Of a stretch of 64,000 nt of DNA, positions 52,727-64,000 are shown one piece after another; positions within the stretch are counted from its first letter, which is position 1; each line of letters begins with the position of its first letter. The translations under genes were made by a program, and so were the position numbers. The DNA comes from Acanthacorydalis orientalis (lineage: Eukaryota; Arthropoda; Insecta; Megaloptera; Corydalidae): NCBI GenBank assembly GCA_034766995.1, contig CM068313.1, forward strand, positions 39,918,496-39,982,495, written 5' to 3'. The notes below the pieces were generated by a model. That model was given only the letters and a program-made list of their open reading frames with translations, was not told where the DNA came from and did no database searches.

Positions 52727-55700
52727 TTATAATTCAGTAACACTCGTATCTTTCAACTTTTCATTAACCATTTTAAATATGGTATTACTTCTCATCTTAT
52801 TGTTTTGTAAACCAGCACTTACATCAGGTAAACTAACAGCATGATTTACAATATTTATTTTACTATTATGGACATCACACACTAAATTATTAAACCTATG
52901 TAGTTTTGTTTCATTTAAAAGCACATCATCACTTGTAGATGTTTTCATTGAAACATCATTCACAACTTCACTAGAATTTAACACGTTTGAATCAGTACGC
53001 TTCGATGAGAAGTATCCTAGATCTTCACTTTCATAATTGTCTTCTTTGCTCGATTGTGGCATATTTATCAGGCTAAAACTTTTGGAAAGATCGCCTGGCG
53101 GTGATCCTATTATAGATCTCTCTGTAGGAGTATAGTAAAGTGATAATCTACTTTGCATCTCTGAGTTGGATGGATCCTCTAATTTTGCCAACTGATCTAT
53201 TTTCGTTTTGATGTACATATCCACACATGATAGATCGTCCGGATCAAAAACAATCGAATCTGTTCTTCCGCATTGACCTCCACGACAATTTTCAAAATAC
53301 AAACTTGGAAGATTTTCAAGCACTTTGTTTAGAGTTTGTTGTTGGTATTTGTAAGACTTCTGAATACGGAGACACTGATGAGCACTAAATTTACGAATCT
53401 TATTTCGTTGGAAGACGTAGTTTTCTCGAACCCAATTAAGTTGACTGGTAGAATATTCTCTTACTCGCTTCACCTAAACAAAAATTTAGTTAGTACTGAA
53501 CACTGAATTAAATATTTGTATTCAGAATATAAAAATAATCCTTTTCCCTTCAATTTTAAAATAATTATACAATTGTTTTAAAAATTATAACAGAAGTAAG
53601 TAATCACATCTAATTTGAAATAAATATAATTTTATATAAAAATATTTACTTACTTGATCATAATACTGATCTCGAAGAGTAGTTAGATGTTGTGTTCCGA
53701 TGTCCCTTATGTCTTTCAAATGCTTAGCTTGACTTTGGTAACTGTTTTGTATCCATTCAACTTGTTGGGCGCAGTTTTCTTTAATTCTGTGTACCTAGTT
53801 TCATATATAGTTTAAGAAATCCAGCCATCGTAAATTTACAAATAAAAAATGTGATTTCTTACCTGTTGTGCATAATTGTCTCTTAGTTTTTCAAGTTGTT
53901 GTGATTTATATTGTTCAATATTATCTAACATAGCATATATTTGTTTTGCTCGTGGTGATACTTTATCTCTCTTGCAAAAACTACAACAGTTGTTTAGTAA
54001 GCCAGTCCTGTAAAGTAATTATTTTTGTTATAGTCACATCGTTAAGTGATTTCATCTAATATATTAATGAATGAAATAACTTACTTTTTGCACAAATACA
54101 GGAAAAATTGTATTAACAATGTTCCTGCCAAAAAAGAAGCTGCACAGGCAGCTCCAAAAAGAATGCTATGAATTTTTACATAGTAAATTTCAATAGGATT
54201 AATATATAGAGTGACTTCTGTACTAGAATTGCCGATTGGATTTGTTGCATAACATATGTATATTCCACAATCTTCTCGGGTGACATTGTGTATCACGAGT
54301 GATCCGTTTTCATACACTTGTATACGTCCCTTCTTGTACGGGGTGAAGTGAGTATCATGAGCAATAGGATGTTTATGAAAAATATCCGGAATACTTGGAT
54401 CAGGATTATAATGGAATATTAGATGGTTTGGTGTCATCCAGGTTATTGAAGGCAAAGGATTTGAAGTATACTTACAATTTAATAGGGCTTTCGTATTTAC
54501 AATATATTTGTTTGTTGGGCTTTTCATCACCAAGTATGGTTTTGTGCAATTTAAATGATGGAGAGTTTGTAACATTTCATTGGGATAAGTATGTGCACAT
54601 GTTAAGTCACCTTTTATTAAATTCGAATGATTTTCAGCCCATAATCCAAACCAAAACATTCTGCAATCACAAGCCCAAGGATTAGCTGTGATATTTAAAC
54701 TTTTTAGTTTCATTAAGTTTTTAATTGAGTTTGGGAGAAAAGTGAGTTTATTTTCTTGTATTCCTAATTCTATTAAATTTGGTGTATCTGTCAATACATA
54801 TTCTTCTATTTCATTAAGAAATCTATTTTTGTGAATCTTAAGTATCTTTAATAATGGCATTCCATGTAATTCACCATTATGTATTTTTTCTATCATTGTA
54901 TTTTCAAGAATTAACGTATCCATCAGTTTATTCTTTAAAAATAAACCATATGGTATGTTTGAAAGATTGTTGCTGCTAAGATTTAAAAATTCTAAACTTG
55001 TCAGACCATGAAAAATATCTCTATGTATATAGTTAATAGGGTTTCCAGCAATATTTAAATATTGAACTTTTTCAAGTCCATCAAAAATTCCTCTAGCAAA
55101 ATTATGTAATTGGTTGTTGGCTAGATTTAACTTTCCCAACTCTTTTAAATCAACTAAAGCATTGGAGGCTACTTTCTCAATTCTATTGTCATTTAAAAAC
55201 AATGCTTCAATATTTTTGTTTAATTTAAAAAAATGATCCAATATTGTGATTAAATAATTAAATGAAATGTCTAATACTTTTAAGTCTTTCATAGGTGCAA
55301 ATACTTGAAATGGAATCACATGTAAAAGATTATGATGTAAATATAATTCTTCTAAACTGATCAGTTCATTGAAAATAGGTCGTGGAAGATCATTTATTTT
55401 ATTATAACTCATATTTAACACTTTTAAGTGTTTCAAATTTTTTAATTGAGGTAATACAGTTATCTCATTTTCGCCCAAATTTAATTTTTCAAGCATTTGT
55501 ATACCACTAAATGCATCTTCAGACACAATATTAATCTTACTTGCAACCCATACTAACTCAGTCATGTTAATTGCATGTGAAAATGTTTTATTTCCAATTT
55601 GTTTAATAGGAACATTGTTAAAGTATAAGTGAGTGATGTGCTGTGTTATTTCTATCCCATCAATAATTCTGTCCTGGCAAAAAAGCTGATGCCGTGACGG

Positions 55701-55895
55701 GCAGTTACATTTTTCCTGAAGATTCACATTGTCTTCACATGGCGAATAATCGGCATGCCTCGTCTTGTGTCTAAGTGTCTTTTCTGCATGAACCAGTGAA
55801 ACTGAGTAGAGAGTGAGCACGAATAACCAGGCCCACAACATTGACAGAATGCAATTAAATCGGACATTATTCTTGTGTCCTGATTGCTTGTTCAT
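52727..55895 (-). CDS. LRR-Ig single-pass membrane protein (lambik-like)
   Basis: Four coding exons on the minus strand: 55895-54085, 54007-53863, 53794-53654, 53473-52727. All have GT-AG borders and compatible phases, giving 947 aa. Seen: an N-terminal hydrophobic signal (about residues 16-38, [19 protein letters not shown]). A Cys cluster ([11 protein letters not shown]) forms an LRR cap. A dozen or so leucine-rich repeats follow (for example [15 protein letters not shown]), then an LRR C-terminal cap from about 403 ([15 protein letters not shown]). One Ig domain spans about 455-562 (Cys pair in LLNCKY and GIYICYA) with several N-glycosylation sites. A TM helix lies at about 577-600. The long cytoplasmic tail is a heptad/hendecad-rich helix, then [17 protein letters not shown] and a disordered end finishing VTEL, a class I PDZ ligand. 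Insect lambik (LRR, Ig, long tail) is the best family guess, from memory only. A cell-surface receptor or adhesion role is inferred. Confidence 0.93.
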
Positions 55896-56115
55896 CTTTC
55901 ACCAAATTTCATTTTTCAATTATTCTGCTGAAATGATACATATTTCTGTAAAGTGTTGTCTATTTTTTATCTTAAAACGTATAACTTCACGAATTACATA
56001 TCCCAAGGTACATTTGAAATTACGTTTAATTTTTGGAGAGAACGTTTTTTTATTCAATATTATTTGTGTGTATACGTACGTAATATATACATGTACATAA
56101 ATTTGTGTGTGTGTA

Positions 56116-56149
<34 letters not shown>

Positions 56150-56151
56150 AT

Positions 56152-56241
<90 letters not shown>

Positions 56242-57000
56242 TACATTAATATGTGTATAGTGTGGTAAATATTTGTTTACTGTAAAACATTTCATAAAAA
56301 AAATATCCATTTTTGTGAAATTACATACATATGTGTGTAATAATTTTATGCAATATGCATAAAATTATTTTTATTTAATATATTTATAAACATACCACAG
56401 CACTTATCCACAAGTTGAAGAACAACTCAGTTAATGTAAGTAATGGAAATTAAAAAAATAATATTTTTTTAATACAAATGTCCTTTCACTTAACAAAAAA
56501 GTTACACTTTCGAACAGATCTACGCATTGCAATACTTCTTTTTCTAAACAAATTTTACATTCAGTTGAAAACACGCGAAAACATGTCACATTTTAATAAA
56601 TCGAGAGACGTTCCGTTTTGTTTGAAAATCTCGTGTACTATTATTTATTTTAGCATCAATATTTACATGATTGAATTCCGACTACGTGTAAGTTGCACTG
56701 AACTTTACGGGCAATACAACACTAACAAAAGGTTGCAGACAAACCCAGGTCTGGTAGTCCAAGCTCGTATTGCTTATCCGTATAGCTTGTTGTGTGCGCA
56801 TGTCTTTCATCTATCTCCGTCATACAAATCAGTTTCAATTTCTCAACGTGATGCAGTTACCAACAACCACTGCCGTGGAGACAGCTGTTTCATATTGTAT
56901 TTTTTAAATAAATCACTAATTCTGGAAAGAAACATTATGAAGAATGTAGCTCAATATTAAAAAAGGATAGCTTACTTTAGCGTTATTTTCGTGTAAAAAA
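55896..57000 (-). promoter_or_regulatory. upstream region of the LRR-Ig gene
   Basis: Between the start codon at 55895 and about 57000 lie a compound TG/TA microsatellite (about 56107-56240) and, at about 56690-56890, a stretch clearly less AT-rich than its surroundings (for example ACCACTGCCGTGGAGACAGC). The latter is a reasonable candidate for a 5' UTR exon or core promoter of the minus-strand gene. It also produces a long open frame on the + strand that I do not believe is coding. Confidence 0.4.
56107..56240. repeat. compound (TG)n/(TA)n microsatellite with internal repeats
   Basis: Three successive blocks of TG units followed by AATA(TA)n units, about 50 bases apart, show stepwise expansion of a TG-TA compound unit. 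Confidence 0.92.
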
Positions 57001-57602
57001 ATGTACTCCTAGCGTACGCCGTGAATATATTGATATAACTTTTTCATCCTTATAAATCAATTCACAGAGGGGTTTTATTTATCTTTTTTAAAATTTCATC
57101 GATTATAGAAATGTCGAAAAATTATTTTTGTTTAAATTATTTTAACAAATTAATTACTTCGAACAAATAAATATTTCCTAATAAGGATTGTTAAAAACAT
57201 ATTGGAAAGAGTGTCTTCGAAGCATTGATTTGATATTAGAAAATTTTCTAAGGTCAGTTAAAAAGTAAACGAGTTTACTTATAAGACAAAAACAGAAAAA
57301 AGGATTAAAAATTGAAAAAAGTTATTTCTTATAGACGAAAAGGAAACTTATTGAAATACTATTGAAATGTATATCGAAAACATGCAAATATAATATATTC
57401 TATATTTTGTTATGAAAATGTATACAGATTTTATTTTTTTTTAAAGTACAATGATAGCAATATTTAACGTGCATTATATTTGTTCGAAAAAGGAAGTGCC
57501 TTTTTTATTCCAATAGTTATGAAAACATTTTACAATTTTTATAATTTAGCTATTTATAATTCATTAGATTTTTATTTCTAATGCATAAAATAAAGTGCGT
57601 TT

Positions 57603-57632
57603 CAAAAGTAAATCTGAACAAATTTACTTTTG
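57603..57632. repeat. perfect 11-base inverted repeat
   Basis: CAAAAGTAAAT (57603-57613) and its exact reverse complement ATTTACTTTTG (57622-57632) are separated by eight bases. Function unknown. Confidence 0.7.
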
Positions 57633-58276
57633 ATAAATCAAAAAAGTTCGAAAATACAAAATTGAATGATTAGATTTAATAACAAATTCCAGTAGTAACA
57701 TAATGACTTATATTTGTATAAATTATGTTATATATATTTATTAAAATAAACAAAAAATATTTTAGTGCATCATTTAAGAGCAAACTTTTCAATTGATTCA
57801 GACAATTTGGTGATTTTATACATAAATTTATAAATAATTGTGATTACGGTTATTAATACAAGTTATAATTTTTTTGTGTATCATATTTTACATGATACGA
57901 TTTGAAGTATCCTCCTACGTAATTTTTCAAGATGCGTAAACATATTATTTGTAAAAAAAGCATATAATAATAATATAATTTATTGAAATAATTTACTGAA
58001 CTTGGCATTTCAGTTCGACAAAATTTTTTTCTGAATATTTAAAACCATTTTACTGTTGTATTTTCTTCCCACGTACGTTATCTATAAATGTCCTCTTTCA
58101 TTCATCCCGACATTGAAAACTGGAGACGATGTACGCAGTAGCGTGTCGTCATTGAAACCAGAAATAGTGTTATTTATTATCAGTATATAAATTAACTTCT
58201 GATAAATATCTATACGATATATTAATAATTGTTAGACAACACGAATATTTAACAATTTTTGTCACTGGCACTATCT

Positions 58277-58580
58277 ATTCAATTTTTAACAATTTTGATA
58301 GACATATGTAAACAATAAAGAATTTCAAATATTTTTTATTGAATAAAGTGAAAGTCATATAAGTAAAAAATAAATTATTGTATATTTTTCTTATTAATAT
58401 AGATAAAATAAATGATCTATTAAATGATATTCAATTTTCAACAATTTTGATAGACATATGTGAACAATAAAGAATTTCAAATATTTTTTATTGAATAAAG
58501 TGAAAGTCATATAAGTAAAAAATAAATTATTGTACATTTTTCTTATTAATATAGATAAAATAAATGATCTATTGAATATG
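58277..58580. repeat. tandem duplication, two units of 152 bases
   Basis: Copy one, 58277-58428, and copy two, 58429-58580, are almost identical. Differences seen include TTTTTAAC/TTTTCAAC, ATGTAAAC/ATGTGAAC and TGTATATT/TGTACATT. The unit is non-coding, has no transposon hallmarks and is flanked by unique sequence, so a recent unequal exchange or slippage is the simplest explanation. Confidence 0.93.
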
Positions 58581-61500
58581 AGATCGTTGACTGTTTTTAT
58601 TGTAATTATTAAAGTTTAAAATTTAGAAAAAAATGAATACGAAAATAATTCGACAAAAATAATTCAGAAAATGACATAATTTGTATGAAATGAACTTCGG
58701 TTGTATTTTGAATATTTATATATTTTAATAATTTTTTATGTTATTTGTATAATAGGTTGCTTTTACCAACAATATTTTTAGTAGTTACTTCTCAAACTGT
58801 TTCATTTTTTGAAATTACTGGTTTTAGTTTTATATAGTTAAACAATGCTCAGATAGAATACTAGTATCATATAATATTTTCATATTGTTATATCAACGCT
58901 GTTATTCTTCAAATTGATAATTGATGTGTCTCAAGTTCAAGTTCAAAAACGTTATTTTATGCATGAAAGCTATTTTCGAGTACTCATAATATTTACATCT
59001 CGATAGCATTCTAAAATATTTCATTTTCACTAGCTTCATGCGTTTTATACATTTACAATTATTGTTCTTTTTTCGTATTGTCGTTAAAATAACAATAGTT
59101 TCATATACGTTAGTTATTGTCGAAAAGAAACTTATCATGCATTTATTTTAATAACAATCACTCTTAAAATTTACATAAAATTTAAGAATGTTTCAAGGTC
59201 AATTATAAACGGTTAAAATAAATTTATAAATTTGGCATAATATAGCTAACTTAGATAAATACAGTTCTAAATTTGTATGTTTTTTTATGTATATTCACGT
59301 TGGTTATAATTATATCATTTTAAATTAATATATTAAATTGTTATGATATTTTGCTGCTGAATTTATACAATTAAAATCCATTTAGATATTAGTTCATTAT
59401 GGATATTTTTTCCTAGAAAACTAAAAGACAATAATTTTGTTGGTATGTATTAAAATGGAGTTCTTTTTAATAATGTACAATGGAGCTATAAGTCTCCATA
59501 ACTAATAAAATGAAACTGAGACCGGTTTTTGCACTGGACCCTTCAATTGCAAGTTAACGATTCAACCGCCATGTCCTTTTTTAACATCTAATGTTTCGTT
59601 TGTTCAGAGTTTATGTATATTGCATTACAGTACAGTACTTAAATCGCATAAGAAATTGCATCAAATTTCATTACAATTACAATTTGTAACCACCGCCATG
59701 ATTTTTTGTTCTTTTCGGTTGTTTCTGTCGCTGTATATAAACAACGTACAAATGTGTTATTTATATATTTACTCAGTTTTTTTTATTTTCATAGCATTTT
59801 ATCATCTACTTTATATTAGTATCTGGGGTAATACATGCAATCAGTTGTTTATTTTGTAATGTGAACTTTCACAATCATTACTTAACTCAGTATACTAGTA
59901 TGGAATGAAAACTTTTGGCTTATTTATTTAAAAGTTTAAAATAGTTTACTTAATAAATAAATTTTGAAAAAAGCATACGAAATTGTAACTAATATTATTC
60001 TAAGTTTCAACATTAATAATTATTTACATACCTTTAAATATAATAATACTACAGAATAGAGAATACTTTTAAATACAATTAAAGTATGTTTTACTTGTTA
60101 TACGAGTGTCTATCATCTATTGTCATTATCGTCTTATATTCACAAATTGCACCTACAATGTGAATTTAATATGTGCTAATGTTTATACAGATATGTACAA
60201 GAATAAATCATATTTTGACCTTATTGTTTATTGAACACACTTTATAATATAAATAAAATTTAGCATAACATCTTTAATTTTATATGTGTATACAATCCTT
60301 GAAGATATAATTTATTTTATTGGATGAACGTAATCTTATCAAGGTACAGGCTAAGAAAAATCCTTGTAATAATACTTATAGATGCCCTTTACATACATAT
60401 CGGTATATGTTGGTAACTGCTCGTTCTTTTGTACAGAATGCTATACCTAAATTTTGAGATTTATATTAGTAAGTGCTAAGTCCTAGAAAAAAGTATAAGC
60501 TTAAACCATATTATACAGAAATCTCAGGTATCAAATCAAGTTAATACAAGAAACGAAACCTATAATAATCCAAATATGTGTATATGTATTTCTATTTCGT
60601 ATTGTAATATAAAATATTCCCTTCGTTTTTGTTTGCTTCAAGTAATGATTTTATATACAGAAATGTCTTCAAAATGACCAGATAAGTTAACAGTTATGTT
60701 AAATTCTTACCGAAACAAGGTTCCTTTTATCAGTATAGTTATTTTCATTCGAACAGCAAAATGGATCTAATTAATAAATTTAATATAGTAGAACTTATTA
60801 TTTAATATTAACATAAATATAAATTAATTTAAATTGTACACTAATTTACCTGAATAAATATTAAGTTGTATTTATTCATGTTTTGACTAGCAAAAAAATA
60901 TAATTTAGTCGTACATTTCAAAACCTTTTAAGGAAGCATATTTTGTGAACTTCTTAAGAACATAACGTTATATGACATTGTTTTATATTCAAAATACACA
61001 AAATTATATATCTTGAAATTTGATAATAAGCATCGTGTAAATTTGTAAAGAGGTAATTTAAACAAAAGAGACAATACATATAGGATTATCTTGTCACAGA
61101 TTTAAAGATGTATTAGATATATAATTTCCAGCAAAAATGACCATTATTCCGGAACTCATGAATATCTATATTTTAAAATAATAAAGTTTTAAAAGCAGTT
61201 TATAAGCAATTTATTCACTTCCTTATTGAATGAAGTGATATAAATAATAGCATAAGTCTTAAACATGAATTTAGATTTATTTCTTTTTCGGCAGTATTGA
61301 AACAATTCTTTTTAATGTTACTAGAAATATTTATTTCTGAAAATTAATAAATTGTATTTAAATATCGATAAAAAAGACAAATATGTTAAATTTCTTATTA
61401 GTATATGATTTTATTAATTGTAAGAGTTAGCATGTGTTTTTTTTTATTCTTAAACATGGCGGCACTATGATAATATCTAGTTACGGTTTATAAAATGACT

Positions 61501-62204
61501 GTTTTAGATAATGCATGAAAAATAAATTATAGCACAACAAATGCGTAAAAGTGAGTTATTTGTTTTATCTTTGTATTGTTGATCGAACCTCGTAACTGTA
61601 TCTAGTGTTTCACGTTTCTACAATTTGTAATTAATTTTTTTAAAACAGTATACTAAATTTTAATACGTTTTTTTTCTAAATTGATGTACATTTTTATGTA
61701 CATCTATTTAGAAATTAAACGCAAAATACGAAACGTTATCATTTCTTCAATTTAATGTATTTATTTTTATGTATTAGTTCTATGATGATTGTTTCTTAGG
61801 AGCACGTGTGAAACTACAGTTCTCGATTTATGTCTGCTTCCTCTTACCTTGTTTTGAACTGTTAATAAGTTTACTAACGTTTGTAAATTAAGGCAGTATT
61901 TCAAACTTACGTTCTTCATACTTAGACTAACGTTGTTTGACTTAATTTAATTTTAATAAATCCACTGAAATGAATAACTGAAAGATTCCAGGAATATAAA
62001 AATTTAATTATTACAACGAACATACAAGTAATTTAATTTCTTTTTTTAATAAACGTTACTTATTTGTGTGCATACAATACGTATTTACATTTTTAATTTG
62101 TTATTAAAATTGAATGAATTTTGTATTTCCTTAAAATCTAACAAGTTCTTTTGAAAAAATTGGGAAGTCAATTAAAGTTGAAGTAAAGATATATATATAT
62201 ATAT

Positions 62205-62295
62205 ATATATATATTAGGGGGCTTTGCCCCTTATTATTATATATATATTCACTGCGCTCACCAACCCTCGGGATCGCTGCGCTTTCCCACGTGTC
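62205..62295. repeat. GGGGC-loop-GCCCC hairpin and GC-rich motif
   Basis: A GGGGC-TTT-GCCCC hairpin (about 62218-62230) is followed, after a short TA run, by CACTGCGCTCACCAACCCTC and GGATCGCTGCGCTTTCCCAC. The order CCCC...CACTG/CGCTCAC parallels 43199-43228, suggesting a shared dispersed element of unknown type. Confidence 0.35.
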
Positions 62296-62392
62296 AATTA
62301 TAAATCTGTACATAAACCGAATGAAACAATAAACATGTTTTTTAAAACTCATTATGTCTATGTAATTGTTATCAGAGATATATCGTAACTAG

Positions 62393-62394
<2 letters not shown>

Positions 62395-62463
<69 letters not shown>

Positions 62464-62621
62464 TATATATATATATATATATATTCATATATATATATAT
62501 ATATATTCATATATATATATATATGAATATATATATATATATATATTCATATATATATATATATATTCATATATATATATATATTCATATATATATATAT
62601 ATTCATATATATATATATATA
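62395..62621. repeat. TA array periodically interrupted by TTCA (minisatellite-like)
   Basis: After about 65 bases of pure TA, the array continues as repeated units of TTCA plus a TA run, spaced roughly 18-28 bases apart with at least seven TTCA insertions. One unit near 62525 carries the inverted form ATGAAT. It looks like a TA microsatellite maturing into a higher-order minisatellite. Confidence 0.92.
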
Positions 62622-63179
62622 AACAATTATTTTCGGCATACGTCGAGATTTTCTGTAGATTTCTAAGGATATATCATGGATTACAACAAATTTTAATTTT
62701 TTTTTTGATTTTAAATTTTACAAATAGCTTCAGAAAGTTGGTCGTACAATTTTTTATCAACGTAATGCTATTGATAAAAATCACAAATACAGCAAAACAA
62801 CTTTGCAATCAGTAAATTGCAGTTGATAAGAAGTCGTACATAATGCACAATTAATAGAATTAGAAAGTGAAATAATGAAACGAATACATGAATGATATAA
62901 AATATGGAAAATATTTTTATTTTGTTTGCGCATATATATATATATATATGTTTACAAATTTTCAGTAATTAATTTAACTAAGAAATATACACGATTATTT
63001 ATTATTATTTCTGTAATTATGTATATAATTAACTAGTTATACATTTAAAGTCATTTAAATCTTTATTATGTTTTTTAATTAAAAATATTTATATAATTGA
63101 AAAGAAATCAATATAAATTCTATATTCGACGTAAATTTATAATCTAAATGAATCGACCGACTGTTCAATCTGCATCGAA

Positions 63180-63460
63180 AATTGCGTGGAACTACTGAAA
63201 AGAAAATTCGATAATTTCTAGAATCATCTATAGAAATATGGTGCTCAACGCTTTACTAGTATTGAACATTGCAAGCGTAAACATTACGCGCAGACACAGT
63301 AGGTTGTGTACAGACGAATAGTGAACGGAACAAGCAGCTGACTGCCTGCCTGGTTGATTTTTAGGATTCGTCCATTTCCATTTTGTAGGTGAAGTAGGTA
63401 GATTCGAGTCGTACGTGAGCAATTGTATGCTCGTTTCTGCTAACACATATTGAGTGCAAT
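63180..63460. promoter_or_regulatory. GC-elevated island, possible first exon or promoter
   Basis: Base composition rises markedly compared with the flanks (for example CAAGCAGCTGACTGCCTGCC near 63332). Candidate + strand donors such as CGTAC|GTGAGC (GT near 63415) are present. It may be the start region of a gene running off the right edge, or a non-coding exon. The open minus-strand frame across it shows no recognisable domain. Confidence 0.3.
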
Positions 63461-64000
63461 ACCTTACAAAATTAGATACATATAGAAATATGCAAACGTT
63501 ATATATATAAACGGGGAAAAATGAAAGTCCTTTAAAATTGGAAACGAATAAAATGTGTACTAAAAATAATTATAATTTCCTATTAGTAGTAGATACCTTT
63601 GAAAATTTCCTACCAACAAATATAAAAACATCGTAATTAAAACCAGATATGAGAGAGTACATTTTAAATATATTATTTCGTATCTGTTTTAATAAATTAT
63701 GAATATTAATTTGTAAATTAGTAAATGTTAATTCACGAAAAAGTATTAATTGTTTAACAATTAATGTTTTATTATCATAAATTGTAATTGGTTTTTAAAA
63801 TTAGATTGTTTTTTTTTTTTATAAAGTGTATGTTTTATGTATGTTTCTTTTGATTAATTTCCTTTTCAATATTTGTATATTTTTTAAAAAAATACTCAAA
63901 TATTGCAGCTAAAATATTCATTCATATTTATTATTTTTATATTTGTAAAACGTAGTTCTGCGGTCTTTTACTTCCTGTGTTTTTATGTACAATCTACAAG

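Larger units (their letters stand above)
57001..64000. other. right-hand intergenic or intronic DNA without recognised genes
   Basis: No supported coding exon on either strand. It contains an 11-base inverted repeat (57603-57632), the 152-base tandem duplication (58277-58580), a 9-base inverted repeat (61683-61704), TA arrays at about 62190-62215 and 62395-62621, and a GC-elevated island at about 63180-63460. Isolated GTAAG-like minus-strand donors near 60700, 61848 and 61910 could mark non-coding exons but have no support. Confidence 0.55.

Noticed and set aside
56478..56960. 160-codon + strand open frame
   Set aside because: No domain or family likeness. It overlaps the probable 5' region of the minus-strand LRR-Ig gene, where GC content is higher and stops are rarer by chance.
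63228..63446. 72-codon minus-strand open frame in the GC-elevated island
   Set aside because: No recognisable domain or splice partner; kept only as a possible promoter or non-coding exon.
1..64000. tRNA, rRNA, CRISPR arrays, operons or bacterial-type regulatory sites
   Set aside because: None seen. Introns, AT-rich spacing and eukaryotic gene families make prokaryotic features implausible.

Overview
This is a nuclear window from an insect, most likely a hymenopteran of the bee/ant/wasp type. The reasons are the very AT-rich background, the dense (TA)n and (CA)n microsatellites, spliceosomal introns with GT-AG ends ranging from about 70 bases to 7 kb, several decayed Tc1/mariner elements, and insect-like versions of POSH and of the PWWP dehydrogenase NDF/GLYR1. 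The order assignment is inference from composition and protein flavour, not from a search.

Layout. 1-3863: no confirmed exon on the + strand; a hAT remnant (about 217-631), a possible orphan minus-strand terminal exon (1345-1487) and a nearly full-length dead mariner (1937-3216). 3864-9209 (+): the last two coding exons of a large, low-complexity protein that enters from beyond the left edge (possible CARMIL/CRACD-type actin-capping regulator, weakly supported). 10543-11098 (-): complete two-exon CZIB (CXXC zinc-binding protein, UPF0587/DUF866), 161 aa. 11747-17562 (+): complete seven-exon POSH (SH3RF-type E3 ligase; RING plus four SH3 domains), 849 aa. CZIB and POSH are head to head over about 650 bases. 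17563-22651: POSH 3' side and intergenic DNA. 22652-34236 (+): first seven coding exons of NDF/GLYR1 (PWWP domain, charged linker, start of the Rossmann fold); the rest of the dehydrogenase domain was not found. 34237-52726: about 18 kb of gene-poor DNA carrying three Tc1/mariner-superfamily relics and one pogo/Tigger relic. 52727-55895 (-): complete four-exon LRR-Ig single-pass membrane protein (lambik-like), 947 aa, with a coiled-coil cytoplasmic tail and a C-terminal class I PDZ ligand. 55896-64000: its upstream region, a 152-base tandem duplication, an interrupted TA minisatellite and AT-rich DNA.

These are unrelated single-copy housekeeping or signalling genes rather than an operon or gene cluster. 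POSH scaffolds JNK signalling, NDF acts on nucleosomes during transcription, CZIB is a conserved soluble zinc protein and the LRR-Ig protein is a cell-surface receptor or adhesion protein. If the missing NDF exons lie past 64000, the LRR-Ig gene and the transposon cluster are nested in an NDF intron of at least 29.8 kb. I saw no clearly undescribed system. The most worthwhile oddities are the split NDF gene, the exon-aligned coiled-coil tail of the LRR-Ig protein, the transposon cluster, and microsatellites filling minimal introns.
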